Below are positions 17,282-24,705 of a stretch of 51,410 bases of DNA, one piece after another. The stretch spans positions 1 through 51,410 of the forward strand of contig NZ_MUGW01000027.1 in assembly GCF_002217285.1 (NCBI RefSeq). Direction: 5' to 3'. The translations under genes and the position numbers were made by a program. This DNA comes from Flavobacterium hercynium. Lineage in GTDB: Bacteria > Bacteroidota > Bacteroidia > Flavobacteriales > Flavobacteriaceae. The stretch's first letter is position 1, and every line of letters starts with the position of its first letter. Below the pieces are notes generated by a model. The model did no database searches and was not told where the DNA came from. It worked only from the letters and a program-made list of their open reading frames with translations.

Positions 17282-18340
17282 TTATTTAAGTACCGTCTCA
17301 TAAATCTGATCTAATATACTCTGTCTCAATTTTGAATTTCTTTCATTCAATAATATAATAATACCCCAATTTTTAGCTCTGTCATATGCAATTATACAAG
17401 ATTGCCCCATAGAATCTCCAGACTTTAAATAAACGGTATTCTTATCTTCCCTCATGATATTTACGCCAAGACCTAATTCTCTGTTGTCTACTTTATAAAA
17501 TGTTTTTTCTGTTAACAGTGCGGCCTTTCCTATTGTACTTTCTTTATTCAGAACAGCTTTTAAATAGGCTACTACATCAGAAGCACTGGATTTTATTAAT
17601 CCTGCAGGAGCAGTAACGTTCCATTCCATAAATTGCTGGCTTGCTCCATCAGGACTTTGACCATCTGTAGTATTTGAGACATCAAAATTTTTAGTTAAAG
17701 TGTTTTTCAGCTTCAATGGTGCGATCATTTTTTCTTTCACAATCTGATCGTAACTTTTGTTGTATACCTTTTCTAATATTTGCCCAAGTAAGGTGTAACC
17801 AATAGTTGAATAGCGGTACTTGCCATAATCTTTTAGTTCAGCGCAATTGTTAACCAAATTTGCCAACGTTTCAGAAGTTACATTGCTTATAGGCTGTTGT
17901 GGATTGAGCGCTATTAATTTTGCAAAATCAATATCCGGTAAACCTGATTGATGAGACGCTAAATCTGAAATTCTTATTTTCATTTTAAGATTATCCTGAA
18001 GCGCATATTGTTTTGGCAAAAAGTCATCGATGTAATCGTCTATATTAATCTTTTTTTCTAAAACGGCCTGCGCTATAAAATTTGAGGTGATAATTTTTGT
18101 GACAGAAGCAATTTCGAATACTGAATTTTTATCAATCTGAATTTTACTTTTCGCATTCAAATTACCTTGGGCTGTAAAATATTCTTTATTGTCTTTGACA
18201 AAACCAATACTCATACCTACGTTTGGATTTTTTTGATAATTAACTTGTATAATCGAATCAATTCTTTTTGTAATATCCTGTGCAATAGAAAAAGTAGTTA
18301 CTAATAATAGTCCTGCTAAAAATTTAAATGATGTTTTCAT
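17282..18340 (-). CDS. Serine hydrolase, beta-lactamase class C / penicillin-binding-like (PF00144)
   Basis: A 352-residue exported enzyme: signal peptide MKTSFKFLAGLLLVTTFSIA followed by QD. The catalytic SxxK is 'IASVTKIITS' (about residue 77-86), the Tyr motif is 'YRYSTIGYTLLG' (about 172-183), and a later 'YLKSGDSMGQS' region supplies the third motif variant. This family includes D-aminopeptidases, esterases and PBPs as well as beta-lactamases, so antibiotic hydrolysis should not be assumed. It is a single-gene unit with an elaborate upstream repeat region (18376-18480). Confidence 0.9.
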   Translation of the reverse strand: MKTSFKFLAGLLLVTTFSIAQDITKRIDSIIQVNYQKNPNVGMSIGFVKDNKEYFTAQGNLNAKSKIQIDKNSVFEIASVTKIITSNFIAQAVLEKKINIDDYIDDFLPKQYALQDNLKMKIRISDLASHQSGLPDIDFAKLIALNPQQPISNVTSETLANLVNNCAELKDYGKYRYSTIGYTLLGQILEKVYNKSYDQIVKEKMIAPLKLKNTLTKNFDVSNTTDGQSPDGASQQFMEWNVTAPAGLIKSSASDVVAYLKAVLNKESTIGKAALLTEKTFYKVDNRELGLGVNIMREDKNTVYLKSGDSMGQSCIIAYDRAKNWGIIILLNERNSKLRQSILDQIYETVLK

Positions 18341-18375
18341 GATATGGTGTTTTGGTTTAAAAAATTATTCTGATG

Positions 18376-18381
18376 CAAATA
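18376..18381 (-). promoter_or_regulatory. Candidate -7 box (TATTTG) for the serine hydrolase
   Basis: Minus-strand TATTTGC, 36 bp before the start codon at 18340, resembles the TAnnTTTG/C element. The repeats at 18419-18480 lie 40-100 bp upstream, where an activator would bind. Confidence 0.35.
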
Positions 18382-18418
18382 TGCAGCAGATACTATTCCT
18401 ACACGACCGAATGAAAAT

Positions 18419-18480
18419 ACTCGTACGCATTTCTCTCCGAAATTATCCGTACGAGTTATTTCTTAACAAGTACGAGTAAT
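18419..18480. promoter_or_regulatory. Probable operator: inverted and direct GTACGAGT repeats
   Basis: A perfect 9-bp inverted repeat (ACTCGTACG at 18419-18427, CGTACGAGT at 18448-18456) is followed by a direct repeat of the second arm, TACGAGTTATT at 18450-18460 and TACGAGTAATT at 18471-18481, i.e. 21 bp start to start, two helical turns. This three-site layout, upstream of the divergent serine hydrolase gene, looks like a binding region for a dimeric regulator. The regulator is not identifiable. Confidence 0.55.
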
Positions 18481-18641
18481 TACAAACAACTAAAAAAACA
18501 GCACCGTACAAGTTAAAACACTTGTAATTACAGAAATCTCAATTGTAATTCTATAAAATTATTTTATCGTCTCATGCCTAAATTTGAATGATGTCATTCT
18601 GTTTAATGACAAAGTCAATTGCAAATTTAAATTACAATAAG

Positions 18642-18821
18642 ATGAAAACAGACGAAAACAAAAACCAGTATGATAACATTCAGAATAATCCGGAAACTGT
18701 AGATCACATTCAAAATGAAAACTACAATGAAGAGCAACTGCAACAACGTGGTGAAGACGATAATCTTGAAGAAGATTTTGATCAAAACTACAGCGAATCT
18801 GAAGATTTTGCTACTGACTAA
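18642..18821 (+). CDS. Small acidic, disordered hypothetical protein
   Basis: A 59-residue protein from the ATG at 18642 (MKTDENKNQYDNIQNN). An upstream in-frame ATG at 18588 exists but adds unlike, Cys/Leu-rich residues. It is dominated by Asp, Glu, Asn and Gln with no hydrophobic core ('EEDFDQNYSESEDFATD' at the end), so it is probably intrinsically disordered. It lies 64 bp before the SRPBCC gene on the same strand. Similar tiny acidic proteins are frequent in Flavobacterium; function unknown. Confidence 0.5.
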   Translation: MKTDENKNQYDNIQNNPETVDHIQNENYNEEQLQQRGEDDNLEEDFDQNYSESEDFATD

Positions 18822-18885
18822 AATCTAACTGGCAAAAAATTCTATCTTAAAAAACAATAGAAAATATTAATTAAAAATCTAAAAC

Positions 18886-19539
18886 ATGGAAACGAAATCA
18901 ACATCTAAAAGTACCGCCAATGTTTCGACATTAGAGCGTATATTAATGGTAACAAGCGGTTCGTATCTTTTATATAAAGGACTTGCACAGGAAAATAAAA
19001 GTCTTGCGCAAATCAGTTCAGGAGGTGCGATGCTGGCAAGAGGAATTAGTGGCTACTGCCCTATTTATAACGCTGTAGATCATTTAAAAAATGATAAACC
19101 AACGAACGTAAATATCAGAACAAGTATTGTTATCAACCGACCAATTAGCTACGTATATTCTTTCTGGCGTAATCTGGAAAACCTGCCTAAGTTTATGAAT
19201 CACCTGGCTTCGGTAAAAACAATTAGTGATACACAATCAGAATGGACAGTGAAAGGACCAGGAGGAATAGGAACTCTTTCATGGAATGCGGAAATTATAA
19301 AAGACCGAAAAGAGAAAGTTATTAGCTGGCAATCGCTTCCTAATGCACCTATTAAAAATTTTGGTAAAGTGCTTTTTAAAGCACAAGGTTACAAAACCGA
19401 AATTGAAGTTATGATATCCTATCGCGCACCACTAGGAATTGCAGGAGAAAGCGCAGCAAAATTATTGAATCCTTATTTTGAAAAAATGGTAAACGACGAT
19501 ATCAAAAATCTTCAGGTATATATGGAATCTATTCATTAG
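18886..19539 (+). CDS. SRPBCC-family protein with N-terminal DUF2892-like membrane segment
   Basis: A 217-residue protein. The first ~70 residues ('STLERILMVTSGSYLLYKGL', 'MLARGISGYCPIYNAVDHL') match the YgaP-like inner-membrane DUF2892 region. Residues about 80-215 form a START/polyketide-cyclase-type fold ('TSIVINRPISYVYSFWRNLE', 'LPKFMNHLASVKTI', 'ISWQSLPNAPIKNFGKVLF'). This combination is common in Bacteroidetes and often sits with stress genes. No catalytic residues can be named; lipid or hydrophobic ligand binding is likely for the fold. A strong terminator follows immediately. Confidence 0.85.
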   Translation: METKSTSKSTANVSTLERILMVTSGSYLLYKGLAQENKSLAQISSGGAMLARGISGYCPIYNAVDHLKNDKPTNVNIRTSIVINRPISYVYSFWRNLENLPKFMNHLASVKTISDTQSEWTVKGPGGIGTLSWNAEIIKDRKEKVISWQSLPNAPIKNFGKVLFKAQGYKTEIEVMISYRAPLGIAGESAAKLLNPYFEKMVNDDIKNLQVYMESIH

Positions 19540-19554
19540 TTTAAAAAAAAAACT

Positions 19555-19589
19555 AAAAGCGTTGGATATGAATCTAACGCTTTTTTTTT
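19555..19589 (+). terminator. Rho-independent terminator after the SRPBCC gene
   Basis: AAAAGCGTTGGAT pairs with ATCTAACGCTTTT (13 bp, one G-T pair) around an ATGA loop, followed by further Ts to 19589. Confidence 0.88.
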
Positions 19590-19612
19590 GGAGACTTTCC
19601 AAATTGTTTTTT

Positions 19613-19681
19613 CGCCACAAATTCACGAATGAATACGCTTTTTTATAGTAGCGTATAAAAATAATTCGTGAATTCGTGGCG
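19613..19681. repeat. Long imperfect palindrome (dispersed-repeat-like element)
   Basis: Arms CGCCACAAATTCACGAAT (19613-19630) and ATTCGTGAATTCGTGGCG (19664-19681) pair over about 17 of 18 positions, with a second inner pairing (ACGC / GCGT). I remember 'attcgtgaattcgtggc' sequences recurring between genes of Flavobacterium genomes, so this is probably one copy of a dispersed REP-like element. Only one copy is in this window. Confidence 0.6.
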
Positions 19682-19683
19682 AT

Positions 19684-20342
19684 TTTATTTATTAATCTAA
19701 ACAGTTAAGTAAACTCAATTAAAGCCTTTAAAAACAGCAAATAAAAACCCGCAGCGCTATGAGACACCGCGGGCAAGAAAAATAAATAAATAATCAACCA
19801 CTAAGGTAAAATTTATTTCCCCTAAGTGCTCTTACTATTTTTCATATATTAATTCTATTTTCCTTTAACTGAAAAAAATAGATTTTATTATATCATTTAA
19901 TAAATTAAATATCAAATTAATAAAATAAATTACTTGAACAACTACTTTAAGATATTAAAAACCTATTCTATCGCTTTTAAACAATGTGAATATTTCTAAT
20001 AATTGTTTTAGTAGTACAAATACAAAATTACATAATCAGCTTCATGAAGATTTTATAACATTATCCTGCTAGTTTTATATTCTGTCTAGGCTTTTTATTA
20101 TTTATTAGCATTCTATTGGTAACGCAATAAATAAACTTATTATTTTATTCTTTTTACATTAGATATCTTATTGAATGTGAATATTATAACATTCGCTATT
20201 TATTGTATAAAATGAAAAACCAGCCTAATCACTTACTTTACAACGCTATAATTCAATTCATTATGATGTTTTATTAGCATATAAATTTTGCAATTTCAAA
20301 TCTGTTACAACTTCAGACTAGTAGAAATAAATTCAAAATCGT
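19684..20342. other. Long AT-rich intergenic region with one hairpin
   Basis: About 660 bases without a credible gene. It holds a GC-rich hairpin (CCCGC 19748-19752 / GCGGG 19769-19773) that, on the minus strand, is followed by a T run and preceded by TTA/GGTT-rich sequence, resembling the ends of the array units at 36.7-39.3 kb. The plus strand near 20281 (TAAATTTTGC) may supply the -7 box of the GH130 gene. Nothing else is recognisable. Confidence 0.4.
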
Positions 20343-21389
20343 ATGAGTGATATTGCCCGCAGATTTAGACAAAATCCACTTTTAGAGCCTAAAGATTTGC
20401 AACCCAGCAACAAGGATCTCAAAATTATTAGTTTACTGAACCCCGGTGTTTTTGTTTTTGAAGGCAAAATATGGTTATTGGTTCGGGTAGCAGAATCAAT
20501 CGCTGAAAAAGAAGGTGTTTTATTTTTTCCGATAGTAAATGCAGCTGGCGAAATAGAAATTATCGAAGTATCTCTTTCTGATCCTGATCTAGTCGCCACA
20601 GATGCCAGAATTGTACAATATAAAGGTTTAGATTATCTTACTACTCTTTCGCATTTACGATTGTTATCAAGCGAAGACGGAATACATTTTTCAGAACCTA
20701 ATGACCTATCACTTTTATTAGGCTCAGGAAAACTCGAGCAATTTGGTATCGAAGATGCGCGTGTCAGCAAACTTGGCGATCAATATTACATAACGTATAC
20801 AGCAGTATCATCGAGCGGTGTTGGTGTGGGACTTCGAATTACTAAAGACTGGAAAAATTTTGATTACAAAGGTCTGATTTTCCCTCCTCACAATAAAGAC
20901 TGTGCTATTTTTGAAGAATTAATAAATGGTACGTATTACGCTCTACACAGACCTTCGAGTCCGCAGATTGGAGGGAATTTTATCTGGCTCGCAGAATCTC
21001 CAGATGGTATTCATTGGGGCAATCATAAATTTCTTTTAGGCACAAGACCTGGATTTTGGGATAGTGCCAGAGTTGGTGCCGGTGCTGTGCCTATCAAAAC
21101 AGCTATGGGATGGCTGGAAATATATCATGGAGCAAACGCCCAACATCAATATTGTCTGGGGGCTTTTCTAATGGATCTGGAAGATCCCTCAAAAGTACTA
21201 GCCAGAACTATCGATCCTATAATGGTACCAACAGAAAGCTATGAATTAAGTGGTTTCTTTGGTTACGTTGTTTTTACTAACGGACATGTTGTCGATGGCG
21301 ATACGCTTACTGTTTATTACGGAGCTGCTGATGAATTTGTCTGTGGTGCGCAATTTTCTATTTCAGAAATCCTCTCTAAACTTGAATAG
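20343..21389 (+). CDS. GH130-family glycoside phosphorylase/hydrolase
   Basis: A 348-residue five-bladed beta-propeller enzyme of GH130, the family of beta-mannoside phosphorylases and related hydrolases. Signatures: 'SLLNPGVFVFEGKIWLLVRV' near residues 29-48, the catalytic 'FGIEDARVS' near 136, 'YYITYTAVSSSGVGVGL' near 148-164, 'PGFWDSARVGAGAVPI' near 235-250 and 'EIYHGAN' near 258. There is no signal peptide, so it acts in the cytoplasm. No sugar transporter or SusC/D pair lies nearby, leaving the substrate open. It is followed by a small gene and an MscS channel, which do not clarify its pathway. Confidence 0.9.
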   Translation: MSDIARRFRQNPLLEPKDLQPSNKDLKIISLLNPGVFVFEGKIWLLVRVAESIAEKEGVLFFPIVNAAGEIEIIEVSLSDPDLVATDARIVQYKGLDYLTTLSHLRLLSSEDGIHFSEPNDLSLLLGSGKLEQFGIEDARVSKLGDQYYITYTAVSSSGVGVGLRITKDWKNFDYKGLIFPPHNKDCAIFEELINGTYYALHRPSSPQIGGNFIWLAESPDGIHWGNHKFLLGTRPGFWDSARVGAGAVPIKTAMGWLEIYHGANAQHQYCLGAFLMDLEDPSKVLARTIDPIMVPTESYELSGFFGYVVFTNGHVVDGDTLTVYYGAADEFVCGAQFSISEILSKLE

Positions 21390-21542
21390 AAAAATAGCAT
21401 AATAAACTGACAATTAAATAACTATTATTAAAAATCATGTAAATAATTGACAAACCTTCTCTCTACATTTACATCCTCATTGCGTTACAAAAATTATTTA
21501 CTATATCCTGACTTTTACTATCTAAACTTAACAAATAAAGCT

Positions 21543-21761
21543 ATGACACCAAACAACTCCATCGAACAAAATCAAAACAATTCTATCTCTACCGCTACTT
21601 CTATGTATGAAGAACAAGTTGATCAAAACATACCTTATTTTTCTACGAAAGAAGAACTCTTGTGTTGGGGTGATGAAGCTGTATATTTAAGTAAATTTTC
21701 TTCCAGAGCAAATCCTCCAATAGAAGATAAAGGGCAAAAATTTATGGATAATAAATCATAA
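21543..21761 (+). CDS. Small hypothetical protein
   Basis: A 72-residue protein from the ATG at 21543 (MTPNNSIEQNQNN). The frame is open from 21447, but the upstream part has the look of untranslated sequence. Composition is Asn/Gln/Ser-rich at the start, then 'IPYFSTKEELLCWGDEAVYLSK', ending KFMDNKS. No signal peptide, membrane helix or recognised domain. A terminator-like hairpin follows at 21822-21850, supporting a real transcript end. Confidence 0.45.
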   Translation: MTPNNSIEQNQNNSISTATSMYEEQVDQNIPYFSTKEELLCWGDEAVYLSKFSSRANPPIEDKGQKFMDNKS

Positions 21762-21821
21762 GAATTTAAATATAAGCAATTAATATTACACTACTTTAAA
21801 AATAACTTTAAGTAAGATCAT

Positions 21822-21850
21822 AAAACCATTAGTAACAAACTAATGGTTTT
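21822..21850 (+). terminator. Terminator-like hairpin
   Basis: AAAACCATTAG (21822-21832) pairs perfectly with CTAATGGTTTT (21840-21850) around a 7-nt loop. The T tail is short and interrupted, so efficiency is uncertain. Confidence 0.65.
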
Positions 21851-21979
21851 ATTGTATGCATTATACTATACATTTTAACTTAAATATATCTAAAGATTAT
21901 ATAAAACATGCCTTATTATCATGTAAAATAATGTCGACGACGATTTTTAATTTTATTGTTTAAGACAATTCAAAACTAT

Positions 21980-22786
21980 ATGGAATTTATTAGTGATATT
22001 TTTAAACATCTGGAAGGTTACTATTATGGCCTTGTCGACATAACACCCAAGATACTTCTGGCTATACTTGTAGTTTTAATCTCCTGGTTTATTGCAGCAC
22101 GTGTTAAAACATTTGCAGACCGAAGATTAAAAACAAGAATGCACGACCCATTACTAGCCACTTTTATTGCCAATTTAATAAAAGCGGTTCTTATTGTAAT
22201 TGGTTTACTTTTTATGTTCCGCGTTATTGGTCTTACAGGAGTAGCACAAAGTGTACTCGCCGGTGCTGGAATATCAGCATTTGTAATTGGTTTTGCCTTA
22301 AAAGATATTGGAGAAAATTTCCTTGCTGGAATATTGCTCGCTTTTAAACGTCCTTTTTCTGTAGGCGACATCATCGAAAGCAATGGAGTAAAAGGTAAAG
22401 TTGTTGCGCTTAACCTGCGTGATACACAAGTAAAAAGCGACAGTAAGAACATTTATATTCCTAATGCCCTTTTAGTTAAAAACACCCTTGTAAATTTTAA
22501 TAGTGAGGGCTTTTTATTGCAGGACTTTACTATTGGTCTTGAATACGGATCAGATTACCGAAAAGCTATTGAAATCATCACTCAGGTAATGGAAACAGAC
22601 AATGCTGTTGTAGATAAAGGTTACTCTAACTCAGCTGTAGTGTCCGGCATTACAGGAAGTACCATTCAAATTAATGTTCGTTATTGGGTTGTTACAGACA
22701 GAACCATCACAGACGGTAAACACCGATCAGAAGTGGTAATTAAAGTAGCAGAAGCCCTAAAAGAAAATGACTTTATAATTAAATAA
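21980..22786 (+). CDS. Small-conductance mechanosensitive channel (MscS family)
   Basis: A 268-residue channel from the ATG at 21980 (MEFISDIFKHLEG); a TTG at 21956 is an alternative start. Three N-terminal helices lead into the pore helix TM3 with the Gly/Ala packing pattern ('VLAGAGISAFVIGFALKDIG' near residues 91-110). The MscS beta domain follows ('LLAFKRPFSVGDIIESNGVKG', 'NIYIPNALLVKNTLVNF'). It opens under membrane tension to release solutes. A 47-codon basic gene follows 11 bp downstream and may share its transcript. Confidence 0.93.
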   Translation: MEFISDIFKHLEGYYYGLVDITPKILLAILVVLISWFIAARVKTFADRRLKTRMHDPLLATFIANLIKAVLIVIGLLFMFRVIGLTGVAQSVLAGAGISAFVIGFALKDIGENFLAGILLAFKRPFSVGDIIESNGVKGKVVALNLRDTQVKSDSKNIYIPNALLVKNTLVNFNSEGFLLQDFTIGLEYGSDYRKAIEIITQVMETDNAVVDKGYSNSAVVSGITGSTIQINVRYWVVTDRTITDGKHRSEVVIKVAEALKENDFIIK

Positions 22787-22797
22787 AAATCATAATT

Positions 22798-22941
22798 ATG
22801 ACTACTTCAAATCATAAAAACAACGTTTCAAGCAGCAGAACTTCTGACAAGAAAACAACAATAAAATCAACCTCATCAAGAAACAATGAAAAGGTTACCA
22901 CTGAAGTCAAAAAGTCTATTCTGGTAAAGAACAACCCATAA
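22798..22941 (+). CDS. Tiny basic Ser/Thr/Lys-rich protein
   Basis: A 47-codon ORF, ATG at 22798 and TAA at 22939-22941, 11 bp after the MscS stop. The product (MTTSNHKNNVSSSRTSDKKT... ending KSILVKNNP) is very basic and hydrophilic with no hydrophobic segment, so probably disordered. Spacing suggests co-transcription with the channel gene. Whether it is translated is unproven. Confidence 0.4.
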   Translation: MTTSNHKNNVSSSRTSDKKTTIKSTSSRNNEKVTTEVKKSILVKNNP

Positions 22942-22992
22942 AAAAACAAATTATAGTATTTCAGATCTTAGTATTTCAGACACCGATCCTTT

Positions 22993-23313
22993 TTAAATAG
23001 TAAACAATCTATCTGTAAATTTTTTATCTAAAATTGAGATTGTGTCTTCCAGATTTTCTCTGGTAATAAAGGCTGTAATAAAATCATGCACTTCGTTTTT
23101 ACTTCCAGAGGCTGTCTCAAAAGAGTTAATATGATACTCTTCATCCTCATCTACAATATGAATAATTTCTGTATACCCGCTAGAAATTAAACTGCCTTTT
23201 AATTTGATAACATTAAACTGTTGCTGATTGTTTAGTTCTTTCCGAACTTTTAATTGTATTGCTTTTTCCATCATAGCTATTTTTAAATTAGCACTCACCT
23301 TGTCAATACTCAA
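22993..23313 (-). CDS. Hypothetical cytoplasmic protein
   Basis: A 106-residue protein without signal peptide or membrane segment. The N-terminal half is helical ('MMEKAIQLKVRKELNNQQQF'), followed by strands ('VIKLKGSLISSGYTEIIHIV', 'EEYHINSF') and a helical C-terminus ('VHDFITAFITRENLEDTISIL'). No family recognised. The start may be an internal Met (residue 14 or 15) since the first residues are less constrained. It stands alone, convergent with the MscS unit. Confidence 0.5.
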   Translation of the reverse strand: MSIDKVSANLKIAMMEKAIQLKVRKELNNQQQFNVIKLKGSLISSGYTEIIHIVDEDEEYHINSFETASGSKNEVHDFITAFITRENLEDTISILDKKFTDRLFTI

Positions 23314-23543
23314 ATTTAGAAATTAAATTGATTAATACAGCTACAAAACAACCAACACAAACCACTATTTATCAACAACTTACTAACCTCCTTTGTGAAT
23401 AAATTTAATATTTATTGTCCTTAAATGTTTTTTTTCAACTCTATTCACAATAGATTCAGTGTCTCATCAAATATTTCCTTAAAAAAGTAAAATAAAATTC
23501 ATACAGCATGATTATAATCATGTTTTAAGAAAGTTAGCGTTAT

Positions 23544-23551
23544 TATTTTTG
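23544..23551 (+). promoter_or_regulatory. Candidate -7 box (TATTTTTG) for nadA-nadB
   Basis: Perfect TAnnTTTG match about 190 bp before nadA, with a TTTT at 23523-23526 as a poor -33 element. The resulting leader would contain the short ORF at 23595-23684. The remainder of the 23314-23744 gap shows nothing further. Confidence 0.35.
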
Positions 23552-23594
23552 CATCATGAAAATTTATCCATAAAATGTTCAAAAATAATACATT

Positions 23595-23684
23595 ATGAAA
23601 ACACCTCTTAGATTCTTAGTCTTAAATTGTTTCTTAAATATTTGTTTTTTGTTCGTAAAGGATGATCGCAGAAAACAAATTTAA
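23595..23684 (+). CDS. Possible 29-residue leader ORF upstream of nadA
   Basis: ATG at 23595, TAA at 23682-23684, product MKTPLRFLVLNCFLNICFLF followed by a charged tail (VKDDRRKQI). The hydrophobic, Cys-containing core resembles a truncated signal or membrane peptide. It lies within the predicted nadA leader. It may be a leader peptide, a remnant, or chance. Confidence 0.25.
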   Translation: MKTPLRFLVLNCFLNICFLFVKDDRRKQI

Positions 23685-23744
23685 TTGATAACATAAGATA
23701 TTAGGAAATACCTATGTCTAAATCATTTTTATAATCCGTCGAGA

Positions 23745-24677
23745 ATGAACAAATCCTATCTGATTTCTGAAATAAACAGATTAAAAACCGAAAAAAATGC
23801 CATTATACTGGCTCACTATTACCAAAGTGAAGACATACAGGAAATCGCAGATTTTGTGGGAGACAGTCTTGAACTATCAAAAAAAGCACAAACAACAGAT
23901 GCTGACATTATTGTTTTTGCTGGTGTTTACTTTATGGCAGAAACGGCAAAAATACTGAACCCTAATAAAAAAGTTTTACTTCCGGATATCAATGCCGGAT
24001 GCTCTCTTGCTGACGGTTGTCATCATGATGATTTTAAATTATTTAAAGAAAAATATCCCGAGCATGTTGTCGTAACATACATTAATTGTTCTGCGGAAAT
24101 AAAAGCTTTGAGCGATATCGTTTGTACATCCTCAAATGCTGAAAAAATTATAAATTCAATACCATCGAGCAAAAATATTCTTTTTGCCCCCGATCGCAAC
24201 TTAGGAAATTACCTCTCAAAGCAAACAAAGCGGGATTTAATTCTTTGGGAGGGTTCCTGCGTTGTGCATGAAGCATTTTCTTTAGACAAGTTAATTGAAA
24301 TCTATAAAAACAATCCCACCGCAAAAATCGCAGCTCATCCTGAGTCTGAAAGTCATATTCTGAAAACAGCACATTATATTGGTTCGACTTCCGGAATATT
24401 GAATTTTATAAAAACGGATACCGCTACCACATTTATTGTTGCTACAGAGGCAGGTATATTGCACCAGCTTGCCAAAACTGTTCCTGAAAAAACGTTGATT
24501 CCGGCACCCTCTGTACAGGACAATACCTGTGCGTGTAGCGAATGTGCTTACATGAAGATTAATACACTAGAAAAACTTTTTCAATGCCTTAAAAATGAAG
24601 GTCCGGAAATTTCAATCAATGAGAAACTTAGAATCCAAGCACTTGAACCTATCACAAAAATGCTTGAGTTGTCATAA
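23745..24677 (+). CDS. nadA: Quinolinate synthase
   Basis: A 310-residue NadA, which condenses iminoaspartate with dihydroxyacetone phosphate to quinolinate in de novo NAD synthesis. The three [4Fe-4S] cysteines are placed in 'INAGCSLADGCHHDD' (about residues 82-96), 'LWEGSCVVHEAF' (about 167-178) and 'CACSECAYM' (about 263-271). Other typical parts are 'ILAHYYQSEDIQEIADFVGD' at the N-terminus, 'YINCSAEIKALSDIVCTSSN' and 'IAAHPESE'. It is 28 bp before nadB on the same strand, and the two enzymes act in sequence. Confidence 0.97.
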   Translation: MNKSYLISEINRLKTEKNAIILAHYYQSEDIQEIADFVGDSLELSKKAQTTDADIIVFAGVYFMAETAKILNPNKKVLLPDINAGCSLADGCHHDDFKLFKEKYPEHVVVTYINCSAEIKALSDIVCTSSNAEKIINSIPSSKNILFAPDRNLGNYLSKQTKRDLILWEGSCVVHEAFSLDKLIEIYKNNPTAKIAAHPESESHILKTAHYIGSTSGILNFIKTDTATTFIVATEAGILHQLAKTVPEKTLIPAPSVQDNTCACSECAYMKINTLEKLFQCLKNEGPEISINEKLRIQALEPITKMLELS

Positions 24678-24705
24678 AAAATTAAAATACCATTAAAAAA
24701 ATACC

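Noticed and set aside
17282..18340. Antibiotic-resistance beta-lactamase
   Set aside because: SxxK and Tyr motifs define the broad serine hydrolase family; nothing specific to class C resistance enzymes is visible.
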